Part shown: one piece after another, positions 1 to 8,551 of the stretch
How positions within the stretch are numbered: position 1 is the stretch's first letter
Layout: each line of letters starts with the position of its first letter
NCBI GenBank assembly: GCA_009692425.1
Contig: SHZF01000025.1
Location: forward strand, 1 to 54,804
Origin: Myxococcales bacterium
GTDB taxonomy: Bacteria > Myxococcota_A > UBA9042
DNA: 54,804 bases
Direction of reading: 5' to 3'
Translations under genes and position numbers: made by a program
Notes under the pieces: generated by a model
What the model saw: only the letters and a program-made list of their open reading frames with translations
Databases searched by the model: none
What the model was told of the DNA's origin: nothing

Positions 1-227
1 GCCGACACATCGCCCGCCGGGGCCACTCCGTCCGCCTTGGCCGTATCTGCCGTCGCGTCGCCGGCCACCGCCACGGCGCCATCCGCCGCCGTCGCGTCGC
101 CGGCCACCGTGTCTTTCGCCGCCGTCGTATCGGCCGCCGCGGTCGTTGCAGGCTTGGCATCCTCGCCACACGCGACCGCCAAAATGGCAACAGCCGCGAG
201 CGCGAGCGCTTGGTTCATCGTCTTCAT
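1..227 (-). CDS. Small lipoprotein with Ala/Thr/Asp-rich stalk, C-terminus outside window
   Basis: The ATG at 227 is preceded by a purine-rich GAGGAGAGAGAG. The first 20 residues are a lipoprotein signal: positive MKTMNQ, a hydrophobic Ala/Leu run, then LAVAC with the lipidated Cys at residue 20. The rest that can be read is a low-complexity stalk of Ala, Thr, Asp and Gly with ADTT and AGDAT words, as in lipoproteins that hold a domain away from the membrane. The gene runs off the left window edge, so its functional domain is not visible. A similar stalk is seen in the cupredoxin lipoprotein (start 36574) and at the C-terminus of the M48 lipoprotein. Confidence 0.75.
   Translation of the reverse strand, partial: MKTMNQALALAAVAILAVACGEDAKPATTAAADTTAAKDTVAGDATAADGAVAVAGDATADTAKADGVAPAGDVS
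49..109. repeat. 22-bp direct repeat inside the lipoprotein stalk
   Basis: The same 22-bp string (gccgtcgcgtcgcc then ggccaccg) occurs at 49-70 and 88-109. The 39-bp period keeps the reading frame, so it duplicates the VAGDATA-type stalk peptide. It probably arose by slippage or unequal exchange. Confidence 0.8.
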
Positions 228-356
228 CTCTCTCTCCTCGCGCCCAGGCGTTGACCTGGGCTGATTGTGGTTGTCCCGCGCGCCGTGCGGGGACGCCGCG
301 CCTTGCGGTGCGGAAGCGCGCATTCTAGCTCCGTTCGGCCAGAATGGCAAAAGTGC

Positions 357-406
357 CCGCATTTTCGTCGTTCGCCCACCGTGGGCAAGACTAACCGAAA
401 ATGCGG
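357..406 (-). terminator. Nested perfect inverted repeat past the glycosyltransferase gene
   Basis: An 11-bp perfect inverted repeat (CCGCATTTTCG at 357-367, CGAAAATGCGG at 396-406) encloses a second one (GCCCAC/GTGGGC at 374-386). It begins 7 nt past the stop of the minus-strand glycosyltransferase. No T-tract follows, so it is either an unusual terminator or RNA 3'-end stabiliser, or a protein-binding site upstream of the lipoprotein gene. Confidence 0.45.
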
Positions 407-413
407 TTGGTTC

Positions 414-1799
414 TCATTTGCTTGTCATGCCGGACTCCGAAACTGCCAGCGTTGACGATTGTTGTGTAGTATCAATGTGTTGCCGACCAGGTTCGACACT
501 CGCGGTCCCGGTCCGACGCAAGCGCCAGAAACTACGCGCGATCTCAGAAGTTTCGGAGCTCGCCAGTGCGGGTCTCGCCACCGTGCTGTCCGTGTCGAGG
601 AGCGCGGCAACGGCGGACAGCGGCTCTGGGGGCGGCGCCATGACCTGCTCGTACACGCCGACGATGCGCTCGAACGTCGCCTTCCAACTCCAGCGCCGCT
701 CCACTTCCGCGCGGCCGCGGGCGCCCAGCAGAGCAGCCCGCCCGGGCTTGAGCAGGTCGAGCCAGGCGTCGGCGACCGAAGCGGCCGTTGTTGTTTCGAG
801 CGCGATGCCTGCGCGCGTCAGGCCGAGCAGTTCGCCGATACTCATCTGCGCCGAACCGAGCACCGCCGCGCCCGACGCCATCGCCTCGACTGCCGCGAGG
901 CCGAACGTCTCGTACGGGCACAGGCAAGCGACTACGTCGACGGACGCCAGGACCCGGGCCATTTCGCGCGGCTTAGCCACGAAGCCGAGGTAACGTACCT
1001 CCGGATAACGGGCCGCGAGCGCCTCGACATCCAGTTGGCCGGGGCCATTTCCGGCGATCACCAGCAGCGGACGCTCGGCCGTCGTTTCGCGGATGCGTAC
1101 ATAGGCTTCGAGCAGCGGGCGGAAGTTCTTCTCCTCCGACAGGCGCCCGGCATACGCCAGAACCACGTCGCCGGGTCGCGCACCCCATTGGGCCCGCAGC
1201 GCCTCGTCACGGTGGCGCGGTGCGAACATCTGGGTGTCGACGCCCAGCGGCATGGGCACGACACCGGCGACGCCATTGCGCTGCAGTTGATCGACCATGC
1301 ACTCCGTCGCGGCCATCGTCGCCGAGAACGCGCCATATGTGCGGCGGGCCCACCACCACGCCGCCCTCTCGCCGAGCGCGCCCAGCCAGTGCCCGCCCCT
1401 GGAAAGGACGCGGCGGACGTCGGTGACGGGAAAATTCGCGTGCCAGAACCCGACCACCTTGGTGTCGAGACCGGCCACGGCAAAACGCACCCAGTCCGGC
1501 GTGTGGAAGGGTGAGCCGACTTCGACGACGTCCGGGCGAATCTGGCGCAACACGCGGCGCAGCACGAACGGGTTCCACATCAAGCGGTAGCCCGACTTGC
1601 CCAGCGACAGCGCGGGCACGTGGTGGATGCGGGCCGTGCCGTGCACCTCGACACCCGCGCGGTCCGACGGCAGTAGCAGGTGGTACTCGATGTCCTCGCG
1701 GCGCGCGAGATAGCGGAGCTTTTCCAAGTGATAGCGCCGCACGCCCCCGCCGGTGAGGCTGAAGAAGTCGTTGACATCGGCGATGCGAAGCTTGGCCAT
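414..1799 (-). CDS. Glycosyltransferase family 4 (group 1)
   Basis: A 461-aa protein with the two-Rossmann GT-B layout. The N-terminal half starts with ADVNDFFSLTGGG, typical of the acceptor-side glycine loop. The C-terminal half has the donor-binding EKNF, a VIAGNGPG turn and the family motif ETFGLAAVEAMASG, whose first Glu contacts the nucleotide-sugar. It probably transfers a sugar from an NDP- or GDP-sugar onto lipid or surface glycan at the cytoplasmic face. The ATG at 1799 is chosen because it starts the conserved fold; no good ribosome site is visible, and the frame stays open upstream to 1943. The substrate cannot be read from sequence. Confidence 0.85.
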   Translation of the reverse strand: MAKLRIADVNDFFSLTGGGVRRYHLEKLRYLARREDIEYHLLLPSDRAGVEVHGTARIHHVPALSLGKSGYRLMWNPFVLRRVLRQIRPDVVEVGSPFHTPDWVRFAVAGLDTKVVGFWHANFPVTDVRRVLSRGGHWLGALGERAAWWWARRTYGAFSATMAATECMVDQLQRNGVAGVVPMPLGVDTQMFAPRHRDEALRAQWGARPGDVVLAYAGRLSEEKNFRPLLEAYVRIRETTAERPLLVIAGNGPGQLDVEALAARYPEVRYLGFVAKPREMARVLASVDVVACLCPYETFGLAAVEAMASGAAVLGSAQMSIGELLGLTRAGIALETTTAASVADAWLDLLKPGRAALLGARGRAEVERRWSWKATFERIVGVYEQVMAPPPEPLSAVAALLDTDSTVARPALASSETSEIARSFWRLRRTGTASVEPGRQHIDTTQQSSTLAVSESGMTSK

Positions 1800-1937
1800 G
1801 AGGTGTGCGGACGCGGCGAGGTGGGTCTGGTGGAGTAGCGCTGCTCCAGTGCGGGGACGTTGCTCCAGTGCGCGCCGGAGGTCCCTTGCGCGGGCGTTTG
1901 TAGCGTGGGGCGGGAAAACCGCAAGAATCTCTTGTTT

Positions 1938-1963
1938 GTTCACCGAACGGGTTCACCGAACGG
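1938..1963. repeat. Two tandem 13-bp units with GTTC-N3-GAAC symmetry
   Basis: gttcaccgaacgg occurs twice head to tail at 1938-1950 and 1951-1963. Each unit holds the dyad GTTC-acc-GAAC. It lies in the roughly 290-bp gap upstream of the glycosyltransferase, so it could be an operator or a simple slippage product. Confidence 0.55.
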
Positions 1964-2092
1964 GTTTGCCGAGCGTCTCGCTCCAGCGGCTGCGCACTGA
2001 GCGGGCCCCGGGCGAGACCATGCACGACGCGTGCCAACCCTAGAGAAATCCGCATGGAGCCCAGTAGGGCCCGTGCAAAAATGAACGCGCCC

Positions 2093-3826
2093 TTACGGCA
2101 CCACGGGTGTCGCGCCGGGGGGCTGGCGCGGTGTCCAGCCCGCGGTCAGCCACGCTGCGGTGTGCAGGGCCGTGTCGGTGCGGCCGGGGCCGACGTTCCA
2201 CTGCAAGGCAAAGAGGGCCGCCGCGACGACGAGGGAGGCACATGCCACGGACCCGCGCGCGCCCGGCACCACACGCGTCAGGGCCTGAAGCAGCCAGCCA
2301 GCGCCCGCAAGGAGCGCCCCGAAATACGGCAGAGAACTCCACAGTGACGGCACGCCGCGCGCCATGGCGACGTTGTTGCCGACCCAACCGTGTGACAGCA
2401 AGGGTCCGACGATCTCGGGAAGGGGATTGTACACCTCGAACGGAAACCCCTGCGATACCGCGCTGCACAGGCCGGTGACCGCGATCGACGCCAGGGCAAG
2501 CCCGCCGAACACGGGCAGCCACGGCAGTCGTCGAGGCGCGGGCAGGGCGTCGAGGCCGTGGGCGGTCGCGATCACCGCAAACGGCACCAGCGCCGTGATG
2601 TAGCGGGGGCCCACCACCCAACCGCCGCGCCACAAGCTGTGGCTGCACTGGAACCATATGAAATACAATACGAGTATCAGCGCGGCCAGCGCCTCTCCGC
2701 GGCGTCCTGCCCAGAAGCCCGGTGCCGGTTCAGCGGTGGCGGTCGTGGCCAGCCCGAGATCTGCGCGGGCGCCGAGGGTGGCGATCTGGGCCGAAGGTTC
2801 GGCTGCGCGGTGGCGGCGCAGCGCGGCGCTGGCCAGGAAGACGAGCGCGGTCCACGGCGCAAAAAACCACAGCCCCGTATACGGCGACAACAGGGAGCCG
2901 ACGACCTTTTCGCGGTCGGGCCAGTGGATGCCCATGAACCCGGGGGCGATGTCGCGCTGGAAGCCGGGGTTTTCGAGAAACGCGTACGGCAACGTCCACG
3001 GCCTGCCGAACGCGACCGCGTGGTAGTGTGCCGTGAGCGCGACGGGCAGGGCGGCGCCCACGGCCAGCCACACCAGGTCGAGCGCCCGCCGGCGACGCAG
3101 CAGAGCCCACCCGCCGACGAGCGCCGCCGCCGGGGCCATCGGGTACTCGATCGCCGGCGCCCAGCCGAGCGCGCAGCCAGCCGCCATCATCCAGCCCGGC
3201 GCCGAATCCTGGGCGGCGCGCGCAACCAGCAGCCAGGCCGCCAGCAGCGCGAGGCCACCGGGCTGGTGGCCTGCAAACATCTGGCCGTACGTCAGCGACA
3301 GCGAACCGAGTGCGCCGGCCAAGACGACCGCCAGGCCGAGGTCCGGGTCGTCGAGGCGCCGCCCGAGGTGGCGGGCCACCAGGAGCCAGGCCAGCAACGT
3401 CGGCACGATCACGACCGTCACGCGCAGCCACCACACCCACGCCGCTTTCGACGGCACGCCCCAGCCCAGCAACCGGTAGCCGGTGCGCATGACCCAGGCG
3501 GGCGGGACTCCGAGGAATTGCAGACCCGGCGCCTTGCCCTGATAGAGCCACCCTGAACAGTCCGGGCCCTTGGCTCCGGCCTCGTCACAGCGGATCGCCT
3601 TGTCGTTGACCCAGCCCCAACGCTCGTACACCGGGCCCGTGTCGACGTTCTGTCCAGTGCTCCGGTCGCGGCGGCCGATCGCGTAGGTGCCGTGCTCCGC
3701 GAGCGCGCGAACGGCGTAGACGCGCACATTTTCGTTGGGATTGTTCGTCGGCTCGGACCAGACGAACAGCCACAGGTAGGCCGGCGCCAGCACCGCAAGC
3801 AGGCCGAGCGTGCGGCGCCAGGTCAC
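2093..3826 (-). CDS. Polytopic membrane protein, GT-C glycosyltransferase-like
   Basis: A 577-aa protein with about ten to twelve hydrophobic segments. After the first segment comes an extracytoplasmic loop with [20 protein letters not shown], which resembles the acidic first loop of GT-C (ArnT/PMT-like) lipid-linked glycosyltransferases, where an Asp or Glu is the base. A Cys pair in the same loop (RCDEAG and PDCSGW) could form a disulfide. The start is GTG at 3826, with GGAAA a few bases upstream. It lies 50 bp downstream of hppA on the same strand and ends about 290 bp before the GT4 gene. The family match is by layout rather than by a diagnostic motif, so the enzymatic role is tentative. 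Confidence 0.6.
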   Translation of the reverse strand: MTWRRTLGLLAVLAPAYLWLFVWSEPTNNPNENVRVYAVRALAEHGTYAIGRRDRSTGQNVDTGPVYERWGWVNDKAIRCDEAGAKGPDCSGWLYQGKAPGLQFLGVPPAWVMRTGYRLLGWGVPSKAAWVWWLRVTVVIVPTLLAWLLVARHLGRRLDDPDLGLAVVLAGALGSLSLTYGQMFAGHQPGGLALLAAWLLVARAAQDSAPGWMMAAGCALGWAPAIEYPMAPAAALVGGWALLRRRRALDLVWLAVGAALPVALTAHYHAVAFGRPWTLPYAFLENPGFQRDIAPGFMGIHWPDREKVVGSLLSPYTGLWFFAPWTALVFLASAALRRHRAAEPSAQIATLGARADLGLATTATAEPAPGFWAGRRGEALAALILVLYFIWFQCSHSLWRGGWVVGPRYITALVPFAVIATAHGLDALPAPRRLPWLPVFGGLALASIAVTGLCSAVSQGFPFEVYNPLPEIVGPLLSHGWVGNNVAMARGVPSLWSSLPYFGALLAGAGWLLQALTRVVPGARGSVACASLVVAAALFALQWNVGPGRTDTALHTAAWLTAGWTPRQPPGATPVVP

Positions 3827-3876
3827 GGCAATTTCCGGGTTGGCTCAAAGCCACCGCATGGGAAATTCACAAGATC

Positions 3877-5973
3877 TCAGCGGCCGGCGACGAGCGGCGC
3901 GATCAGGAGGCTGACGACGCTCATCACCTTGATCAGGATCGCGACGCCGGGGCCCGACGTGTCCTTGAAAGGGTCGCCCACGGTGTCGCCGATGACGGCC
4001 GCCTTGTGCGTGTCCGAGCGCTTCGGGTGGCCGGGCAGCCCGCCCTTTTCGATGTACTTCTTCGCGTTGTCCCAAGCGCCGCCGGAATTCGCCATGAACA
4101 GCGACATCGACGCGCCGACTGCGAGCGCCCCGGCCAACGTACCTGCCAGCGCCGCCGGTCCGAGCACCCAGCCAACCACGACCGGCCCGACGACCGCCAC
4201 CATGCCCGGCAAGATCATCTGCGACAGCGCGGCTTGGGTGGCGATGCCGACGATGGCTTTCGGCTCCGGGTCCGCGGTGCCCTCGCGCAGGCCAGGGATT
4301 TCGTTGAACTGCCGGCCGATCTCGACCACGATCGCGCCCGCCGCCTTGCCGACGGCCAGCATCGTCGACGACGCGACGATGAACGGTAGCACCGCGCCAA
4401 TGAGCAGGCCGATGAGGATGTCGGGGTTGTTGATGGCGAGGTCCATCGCCGGCAGGCTGGCACGCAGGCGCGTCGCGTTCACCTCGAGCGAATAGGCGGA
4501 GAAAAGCGCCATCACCGTGAGCGTCGCCGAGCCGATCGCGAAGCCCTTGCCGATCGCCGCCGTGGTGTTGCCGACCGCGTCGAGTTCGTCGGTGATCTCG
4601 CGAACCTTGGGGTCGAGCCCTGCCATCTCTGCGATGCCGCCGGCGTTGTCGGCGACCGGGCCGTAGGCATCCACCGTCATCACGATCGCGGTGCCGGCCA
4701 ACATGCCCACCGCCGACAGGCCGATGCCGTACATGCCGAGGTCGCCCATCGCGGCGTTCGCGATGTAGGCCACGGCTGCGATCAGCAGCAGGCACACGAA
4801 CACCGACTCCATGCCGACGGCCATGCCGCGGATGACGTTCGTGCCGGCGCCCGTCTTGGAAGCCTCGGCGACGCCCTTCACCGGGCCGTAGTGGCCGGTG
4901 TAGTACTCGGTCAGCAGGCCGATCAGCGCGCCGCCGAGCGCACCACCCGCCAGCGCCACCGTCACGCTCTGCGCGACCTTGAACTGGGGCAGGATCGCGT
5001 ACGTGATCGCGACCAACACAACCGGCGGCAGCACCATGGCGGCGCGCAAGACGGTAGACGGCGCTGAGTTCTTCATGGCCCGCGCGATGAAGATGCCCGC
5101 GATCGACACAATGAGGCCGATGCCCGCCAGGATCAGCGGCAGCGCCACGGCAACTGCGCGCTTGGTCGGCTCGTCGAGGCTGGCACCGGTGGCGAACAGG
5201 CCGTCGAGCGTGGTGACGTTGATCGCGAGGCCGATCGCCATCGTCGCGACGATCGCGGCGACCAGTGACTCGTAGATGTCGGCGCCCATGCCGGCGACGT
5301 CGCCCACGTTGTCGCCCACGTTGTCGGCGACCACGCCCGGGTTGCGCGGGTCGTCTTCGGGAATGTTCTCAAGCACCTTGCCCGCGATGTCGGCGCCGAC
5401 GTCCGCGGCCTTCGTGTAGATGCCGCCGCCAATGCGGGCGAACAGCGCGATCGACGACGCGCCGACTGCAAAGGCATGGAGCATCGTGGGCAGATGATCG
5501 GTGCCCTGGTACATCGCGTACACGCCGTACAGGCCGATCAGCGACAGCGCGGCGACGCACAGCCCCATCACGGCGCCGCCGTCGAGCGCGGTCAACAATG
5601 CGTTGGCCTTGGAGCCACTGGCCGCGGCCTGGGCGGTGCGGACGTTGGCAAAGGTGGCTGCGCGCATGCCGATGAAGCCGGCGAGCAGCGACAGGAAGGC
5701 GCCGCACAGGAACCAGCCGGCCGCGATCGGGCCGAGCGAGGGCACGGCCGCCATGCAGCCGCCGACCACGACCGCGTAGACCGCCAGCACCTTGTATTCG
5801 GCGGCCAGGAACGCCATCGCGCCCTCGCGGATGTAGCCCGCGATGCGCTTCATCGCCTCGTTGCCCTCGTCGAGGCCCTTGATGCGAACGTAGAAGAAGG
5901 CCGCGATGATCAGGGCAAAAACGCTGGCGCCGAGCGTGACCTTGGTCCACAGGTCGAGAACGTCGGTCAACAT
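3877..5973 (-). CDS. hppA: Membrane-bound ion-translocating pyrophosphatase
   Basis: A 698-aa integral pyrophosphatase that couples PPi hydrolysis to H+ or Na+ pumping across the inner membrane. The canonical substrate loop is complete: [19 protein letters not shown] and the [16 protein letters not shown] acidic cluster. The C-terminal loop has [14 protein letters not shown]. At the position that separates the subfamilies it reads [10 protein letters not shown], with Ala where K+-independent enzymes have Lys, so it should be K+-dependent. Whether it pumps H+ or Na+ cannot be told from what I can see. The ATG has GAGG 6 nt upstream. It may share a transcript with the following membrane protein gene. 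Confidence 0.97.
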   Translation of the reverse strand: MLTDVLDLWTKVTLGASVFALIIAAFFYVRIKGLDEGNEAMKRIAGYIREGAMAFLAAEYKVLAVYAVVVGGCMAAVPSLGPIAAGWFLCGAFLSLLAGFIGMRAATFANVRTAQAAASGSKANALLTALDGGAVMGLCVAALSLIGLYGVYAMYQGTDHLPTMLHAFAVGASSIALFARIGGGIYTKAADVGADIAGKVLENIPEDDPRNPGVVADNVGDNVGDVAGMGADIYESLVAAIVATMAIGLAINVTTLDGLFATGASLDEPTKRAVAVALPLILAGIGLIVSIAGIFIARAMKNSAPSTVLRAAMVLPPVVLVAITYAILPQFKVAQSVTVALAGGALGGALIGLLTEYYTGHYGPVKGVAEASKTGAGTNVIRGMAVGMESVFVCLLLIAAVAYIANAAMGDLGMYGIGLSAVGMLAGTAIVMTVDAYGPVADNAGGIAEMAGLDPKVREITDELDAVGNTTAAIGKGFAIGSATLTVMALFSAYSLEVNATRLRASLPAMDLAINNPDILIGLLIGAVLPFIVASSTMLAVGKAAGAIVVEIGRQFNEIPGLREGTADPEPKAIVGIATQAALSQMILPGMVAVVGPVVVGWVLGPAALAGTLAGALAVGASMSLFMANSGGAWDNAKKYIEKGGLPGHPKRSDTHKAAVIGDTVGDPFKDTSGPGVAILIKVMSVVSLLIAPLVAGR

Positions 5974-6121
5974 GGTACCTCGTGTGCACGACTGCGGAGG
6001 AGAGAAGTGCAGTCACATCAAATGGTTGCGCCGCCCGCGCGAACCGTGGCCCGGCGCGGAAAGGCGCGCAAGGTGCCATGGAACACGGGGCGGCGCAACC
6101 GTCGCTGACCGATGCTTGCGC

Positions 6122-6718
6122 CTACAGCTTGCGCGCGTTCTTGCCGAGGAATTCGGCGACGCCGGTGCGGTTCGCCTTCATGGCGGCCTTGCCGTGCGTC
6201 CAGCCGGCCGGGCAGACCTCGCCGTTGGTTTCGGTGTGCTGCAGGGCATCGACCATGCGCAGCATCTCATCGACGTTGCGGCCGAGGTCGAGGTTGTTCA
6301 CGACCTGGTGCTGCACCTTGCCGTTCTTGTCGATCAGGAACGACGCGCGCAGGGTCTTGGCGTCGTCGGCCATCACGTCGTAGTCCTTGGCGATCGACTT
6401 CGTGATGTCGGCCAGCAGCGGGTAGCGGACCGCGCCGATGCCGCCGTCCCTGACCTTCATCTCGCGCCAGGCCCAATGGCTGAACTTCGAGTCGACCGAA
6501 CAGCCGAGCACGACCGTGTTGCGCTGCTCGAACTCGGCGATGCGGTGGTCGAATGCGATGATCTCGGTCGGGCACACGAACGTGAAATCGAGCGGGTAGA
6601 AGAAAAGCACCACGTATTTGCCGAGGTACTGCTCGAGCGAGAGTTTCGCGAAGCTGCCGTCGGGCAGGACGGCTTCGGCGGTGAAGGCGGGAGCGGGCTT
6701 GTTGACGAGTACGGCCAT
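6122..6718 (-). CDS. Typical 2-Cys peroxiredoxin (AhpC/TSA)
   Basis: A 198-aa thiol peroxidase that reduces H2O2 and organic peroxides. The peroxidatic Cys is residue 49 in the FYPLDFTFVCPTE loop (with Pro42 and Thr46 of the PxxxTxxC motif), and the resolving Cys is 169 in GEVCPAGW. The length and both cysteines fit the Prx1/AhpC class, which forms an intersubunit disulfide and decamers. The start ATG at 6718 has AAGGA about 10 nt upstream and matches the family N-terminus. It follows the DoxX gene on the same strand with a 94-bp gap. No AhpF or thioredoxin reductase gene is in the window. Confidence 0.95.
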   Translation of the reverse strand: MAVLVNKPAPAFTAEAVLPDGSFAKLSLEQYLGKYVVLFFYPLDFTFVCPTEIIAFDHRIAEFEQRNTVVLGCSVDSKFSHWAWREMKVRDGGIGAVRYPLLADITKSIAKDYDVMADDAKTLRASFLIDKNGKVQHQVVNNLDLGRNVDEMLRMVDALQHTETNGEVCPAGWTHGKAAMKANRTGVAEFLGKNARKL

Positions 6719-6812
6719 GGTCGGGTCCTTGGTGTGGCGAGGGGACGGATGGGTGTGGCGCGGGAGGCGCGCCGAAAAGCGGCTGGCGGTGTACGGCAGG
6801 CGCGCCGGCAGA

Positions 6813-7469
6813 TCAAGCGCTGGCTGGCTTTTTCCCTTTCGTGCCGCCCCGAGTCGCATCTGCACCGCGCGCCAGCAGTGCGTCGATGCTGAACAAGCCG
6901 GGGCCGAGCGCGGCCACTGCCAACAACATCACGAGGTAGGCGAACGCGAGTTCCGAGGTGAAGTCGAACTTCGTGTTGAAGCTGTCCCAGTGTGCGGTGA
7001 GCATGGCGACGGCCATCACGAGGACCGCCGGCACGGCACACAGGCGGGCCATGGCGCCGACCCCGATGAGGACGCCGAAGCCGACCTCCTGGACGGCGGC
7101 CAGGGTGAAGTTCAGCTTGCCGCCGCCGGGCAGTTTCCATCCCGCGCGGCCCGCGATCGTGAGGTCGCCGAACCAGGCCACGGTCTTGTCGGCCTGCTCC
7201 TGGCACGCGGCCTTGCGTTCGCGGGCGCAGACGGTGCCGACCCCGGCCCGACAGGTGTCGTCCGCGCAATTCTCGCGGGCATCCCTTTCACAGTCGGAGT
7301 TCGGATCCGAAGAGCACTCGCCGCGCAGCTTGGCGACCTTGCCCATGCCGGCCTCGTACAGGCCGATGCCTGCGGTCAGGCGCAGCGCCAGCAAAGCGAC
7401 CGACGCCGCCAGCGCGCGCTGTGGCACGAGGTGGCCTCGCAGCCTGCCCAGAATTGTGCCGCTCGCCAT
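6813..7469 (-). CDS. DoxX-family membrane protein with Cys-rich loop
   Basis: A 218-aa protein with four hydrophobic segments in the DoxX arrangement (ALRLTAGIGLYEAGMGK as the first, then a helix containing GFGVLIGVGAM, another with LVMAVAMLTAHWDS, and a last one). DoxX proteins are small inner-membrane proteins, often linked to thiol or redox stress. Unusual here is a roughly 45-residue insertion between helices 1 and 2 with six cysteines (GEC, SDC, ENC, DTC, TVC, AAC), probably periplasmic and disulfide-bonded. The ATG at 7469 has GGGGGA upstream. Its neighbour downstream is a peroxiredoxin, in keeping with a redox role. Confidence 0.8.
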   Translation of the reverse strand: MASGTILGRLRGHLVPQRALAASVALLALRLTAGIGLYEAGMGKVAKLRGECSSDPNSDCERDARENCADDTCRAGVGTVCARERKAACQEQADKTVAWFGDLTIAGRAGWKLPGGGKLNFTLAAVQEVGFGVLIGVGAMARLCAVPAVLVMAVAMLTAHWDSFNTKFDFTSELAFAYLVMLLAVAALGPGLFSIDALLARGADATRGGTKGKKPASA

Positions 7470-7535
7470 GATTGTCCCCCGCCGATACGGTGCGAGAGTG
7501 CCGCAGACGGGGGCCGTTTGCCAGCATGTCGCGAG

Positions 7536-7639
7536 AAGTTCTCGGGGCACTGGACAAGCTTCTCGGCGCAGTGGACAAGTTTCGCGGCGCAGCGGGCAAC
7601 ATTTGCGGCGCAGTGGGCAAGATCTGTGGAATTGCGGGC
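7536..7639. repeat. Five imperfect 21-bp tandem repeats
   Basis: Units start at about 7536 (20 bp), 7556, 7577, 7598 and 7619 (21 bp each), with consensus AAG-TTT-CGC-GGC-GCA-GTG-GAC. The array lies between the divergent DoxX and RluA genes, and the last unit contains the probable GTG start of the RluA gene. The period is a multiple of three. Confidence 0.85.
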
Positions 7640-8327
7640 GGCCGACTTCCTGTTTGAAGACGCGGCCGTGCTGCTCGTGGGCAAGCCCGCCGGCGTCCCC
7701 GTGCACGCAACGCTGGCGGCCGAGCGCGACCACTTCGTGGCCATGGTGGCGCGCTACCTGACCGCCCGCGACGGCGGCGTCGGCTACCTCGCGCTTGTGC
7801 ATCGCCTCGACGTCGATACGTCGGGTGTCGTGTGTTTCGCGCGGACGTCCGGCGCCAGCGCCTCGCTCGGTCGCGCCTTTGAGGCAGGTGCGGCGACCAA
7901 GGTGTACTGGGCTTTGGTGCGGCGACCGGACCAGCTGCCGGAGCATTCCTTCCGCGTGCGGAACTACCTGCGTGAGGTGCGCGGCGGGCAACCCCCGGTG
8001 CGAGCGGTTCGGGCCGGTGGAGCGCTGGCGCTGACCGAAGTACGCATCGTGGCGGCGGGACCCCGCACGGTGGCGGTCGAAGCGCGACCGCACACGGGCC
8101 GGCGCCACCAGATCCGTGTCCACCTCGCCGACGCCGGCCTGCCGATCCTGGGCGATGCGACGTATGGCGGCGCTGCCCTGGGCGACCTCGCGCCACGGGT
8201 GATGTTGCACGCCCGCTCGCTCACGGTGCCCCACCCCGACGACGGACGCCCGCTGACGGTGACGAGCCCGCTGCCTCCCGACTTTGCCGCGGCCTCGCAT
8301 CCGCTGGTTTGGCCAGTCGCTGAATAA
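7626..8327 (+). CDS. RluA-family RNA pseudouridine synthase
   Basis: A 233-aa enzyme that converts specific uridines in rRNA or tRNA to pseudouridine. It carries the catalytic signature HRLDVDTSG (Asp of HRLDxxTSG is the nucleophile), the KPAGVPVH entry strand, and the closing RHQIRVHLADAGLPILGDATYGG region. There is no S4 domain, so it resembles the short, catalytic-domain-only members (RluA/TruC-like). The frame is open far upstream, but family similarity begins at LFEDAAVLLVGKP; GTG at 7626 is the nearest start and lies in the last unit of the tandem array. Which base it modifies is not evident. Confidence 0.88.
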   Translation: MELRAADFLFEDAAVLLVGKPAGVPVHATLAAERDHFVAMVARYLTARDGGVGYLALVHRLDVDTSGVVCFARTSGASASLGRAFEAGAATKVYWALVRRPDQLPEHSFRVRNYLREVRGGQPPVRAVRAGGALALTEVRIVAAGPRTVAVEARPHTGRRHQIRVHLADAGLPILGDATYGGAALGDLAPRVMLHARSLTVPHPDDGRPLTVTSPLPPDFAAASHPLVWPVAE

Positions 8328-8551
8328 TCACTAGTTGTTTTCGACGGATGTGGCGCACGCGACCGGAACACCCGGCGCGCCCCGCCTCCTTGCTGCCGTC
8401 GACAGTCGCCGCGCCAAGTCGTTGATCAGGATCGCGATTCGATCGACCAGCGCAGGCCAGCGCACCACTACCGATCGTTCGCAACCCGCGTTTTTCTGGA
8501 CCGATCCGCTGCCTCGGCGACGCTTCTGCGCGGCACGTCGCCGAGGTGCAG

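Noticed and set aside
3877-5973. Na+-specific pump assignment for HppA
   Set aside because: The Ala in GNTTAA supports K+ dependence only; ion specificity needs a structural alignment I cannot make here.
7536-7639. CRISPR-like array
   Set aside because: The 21-bp units are contiguous without spacers, and no cas genes are present.
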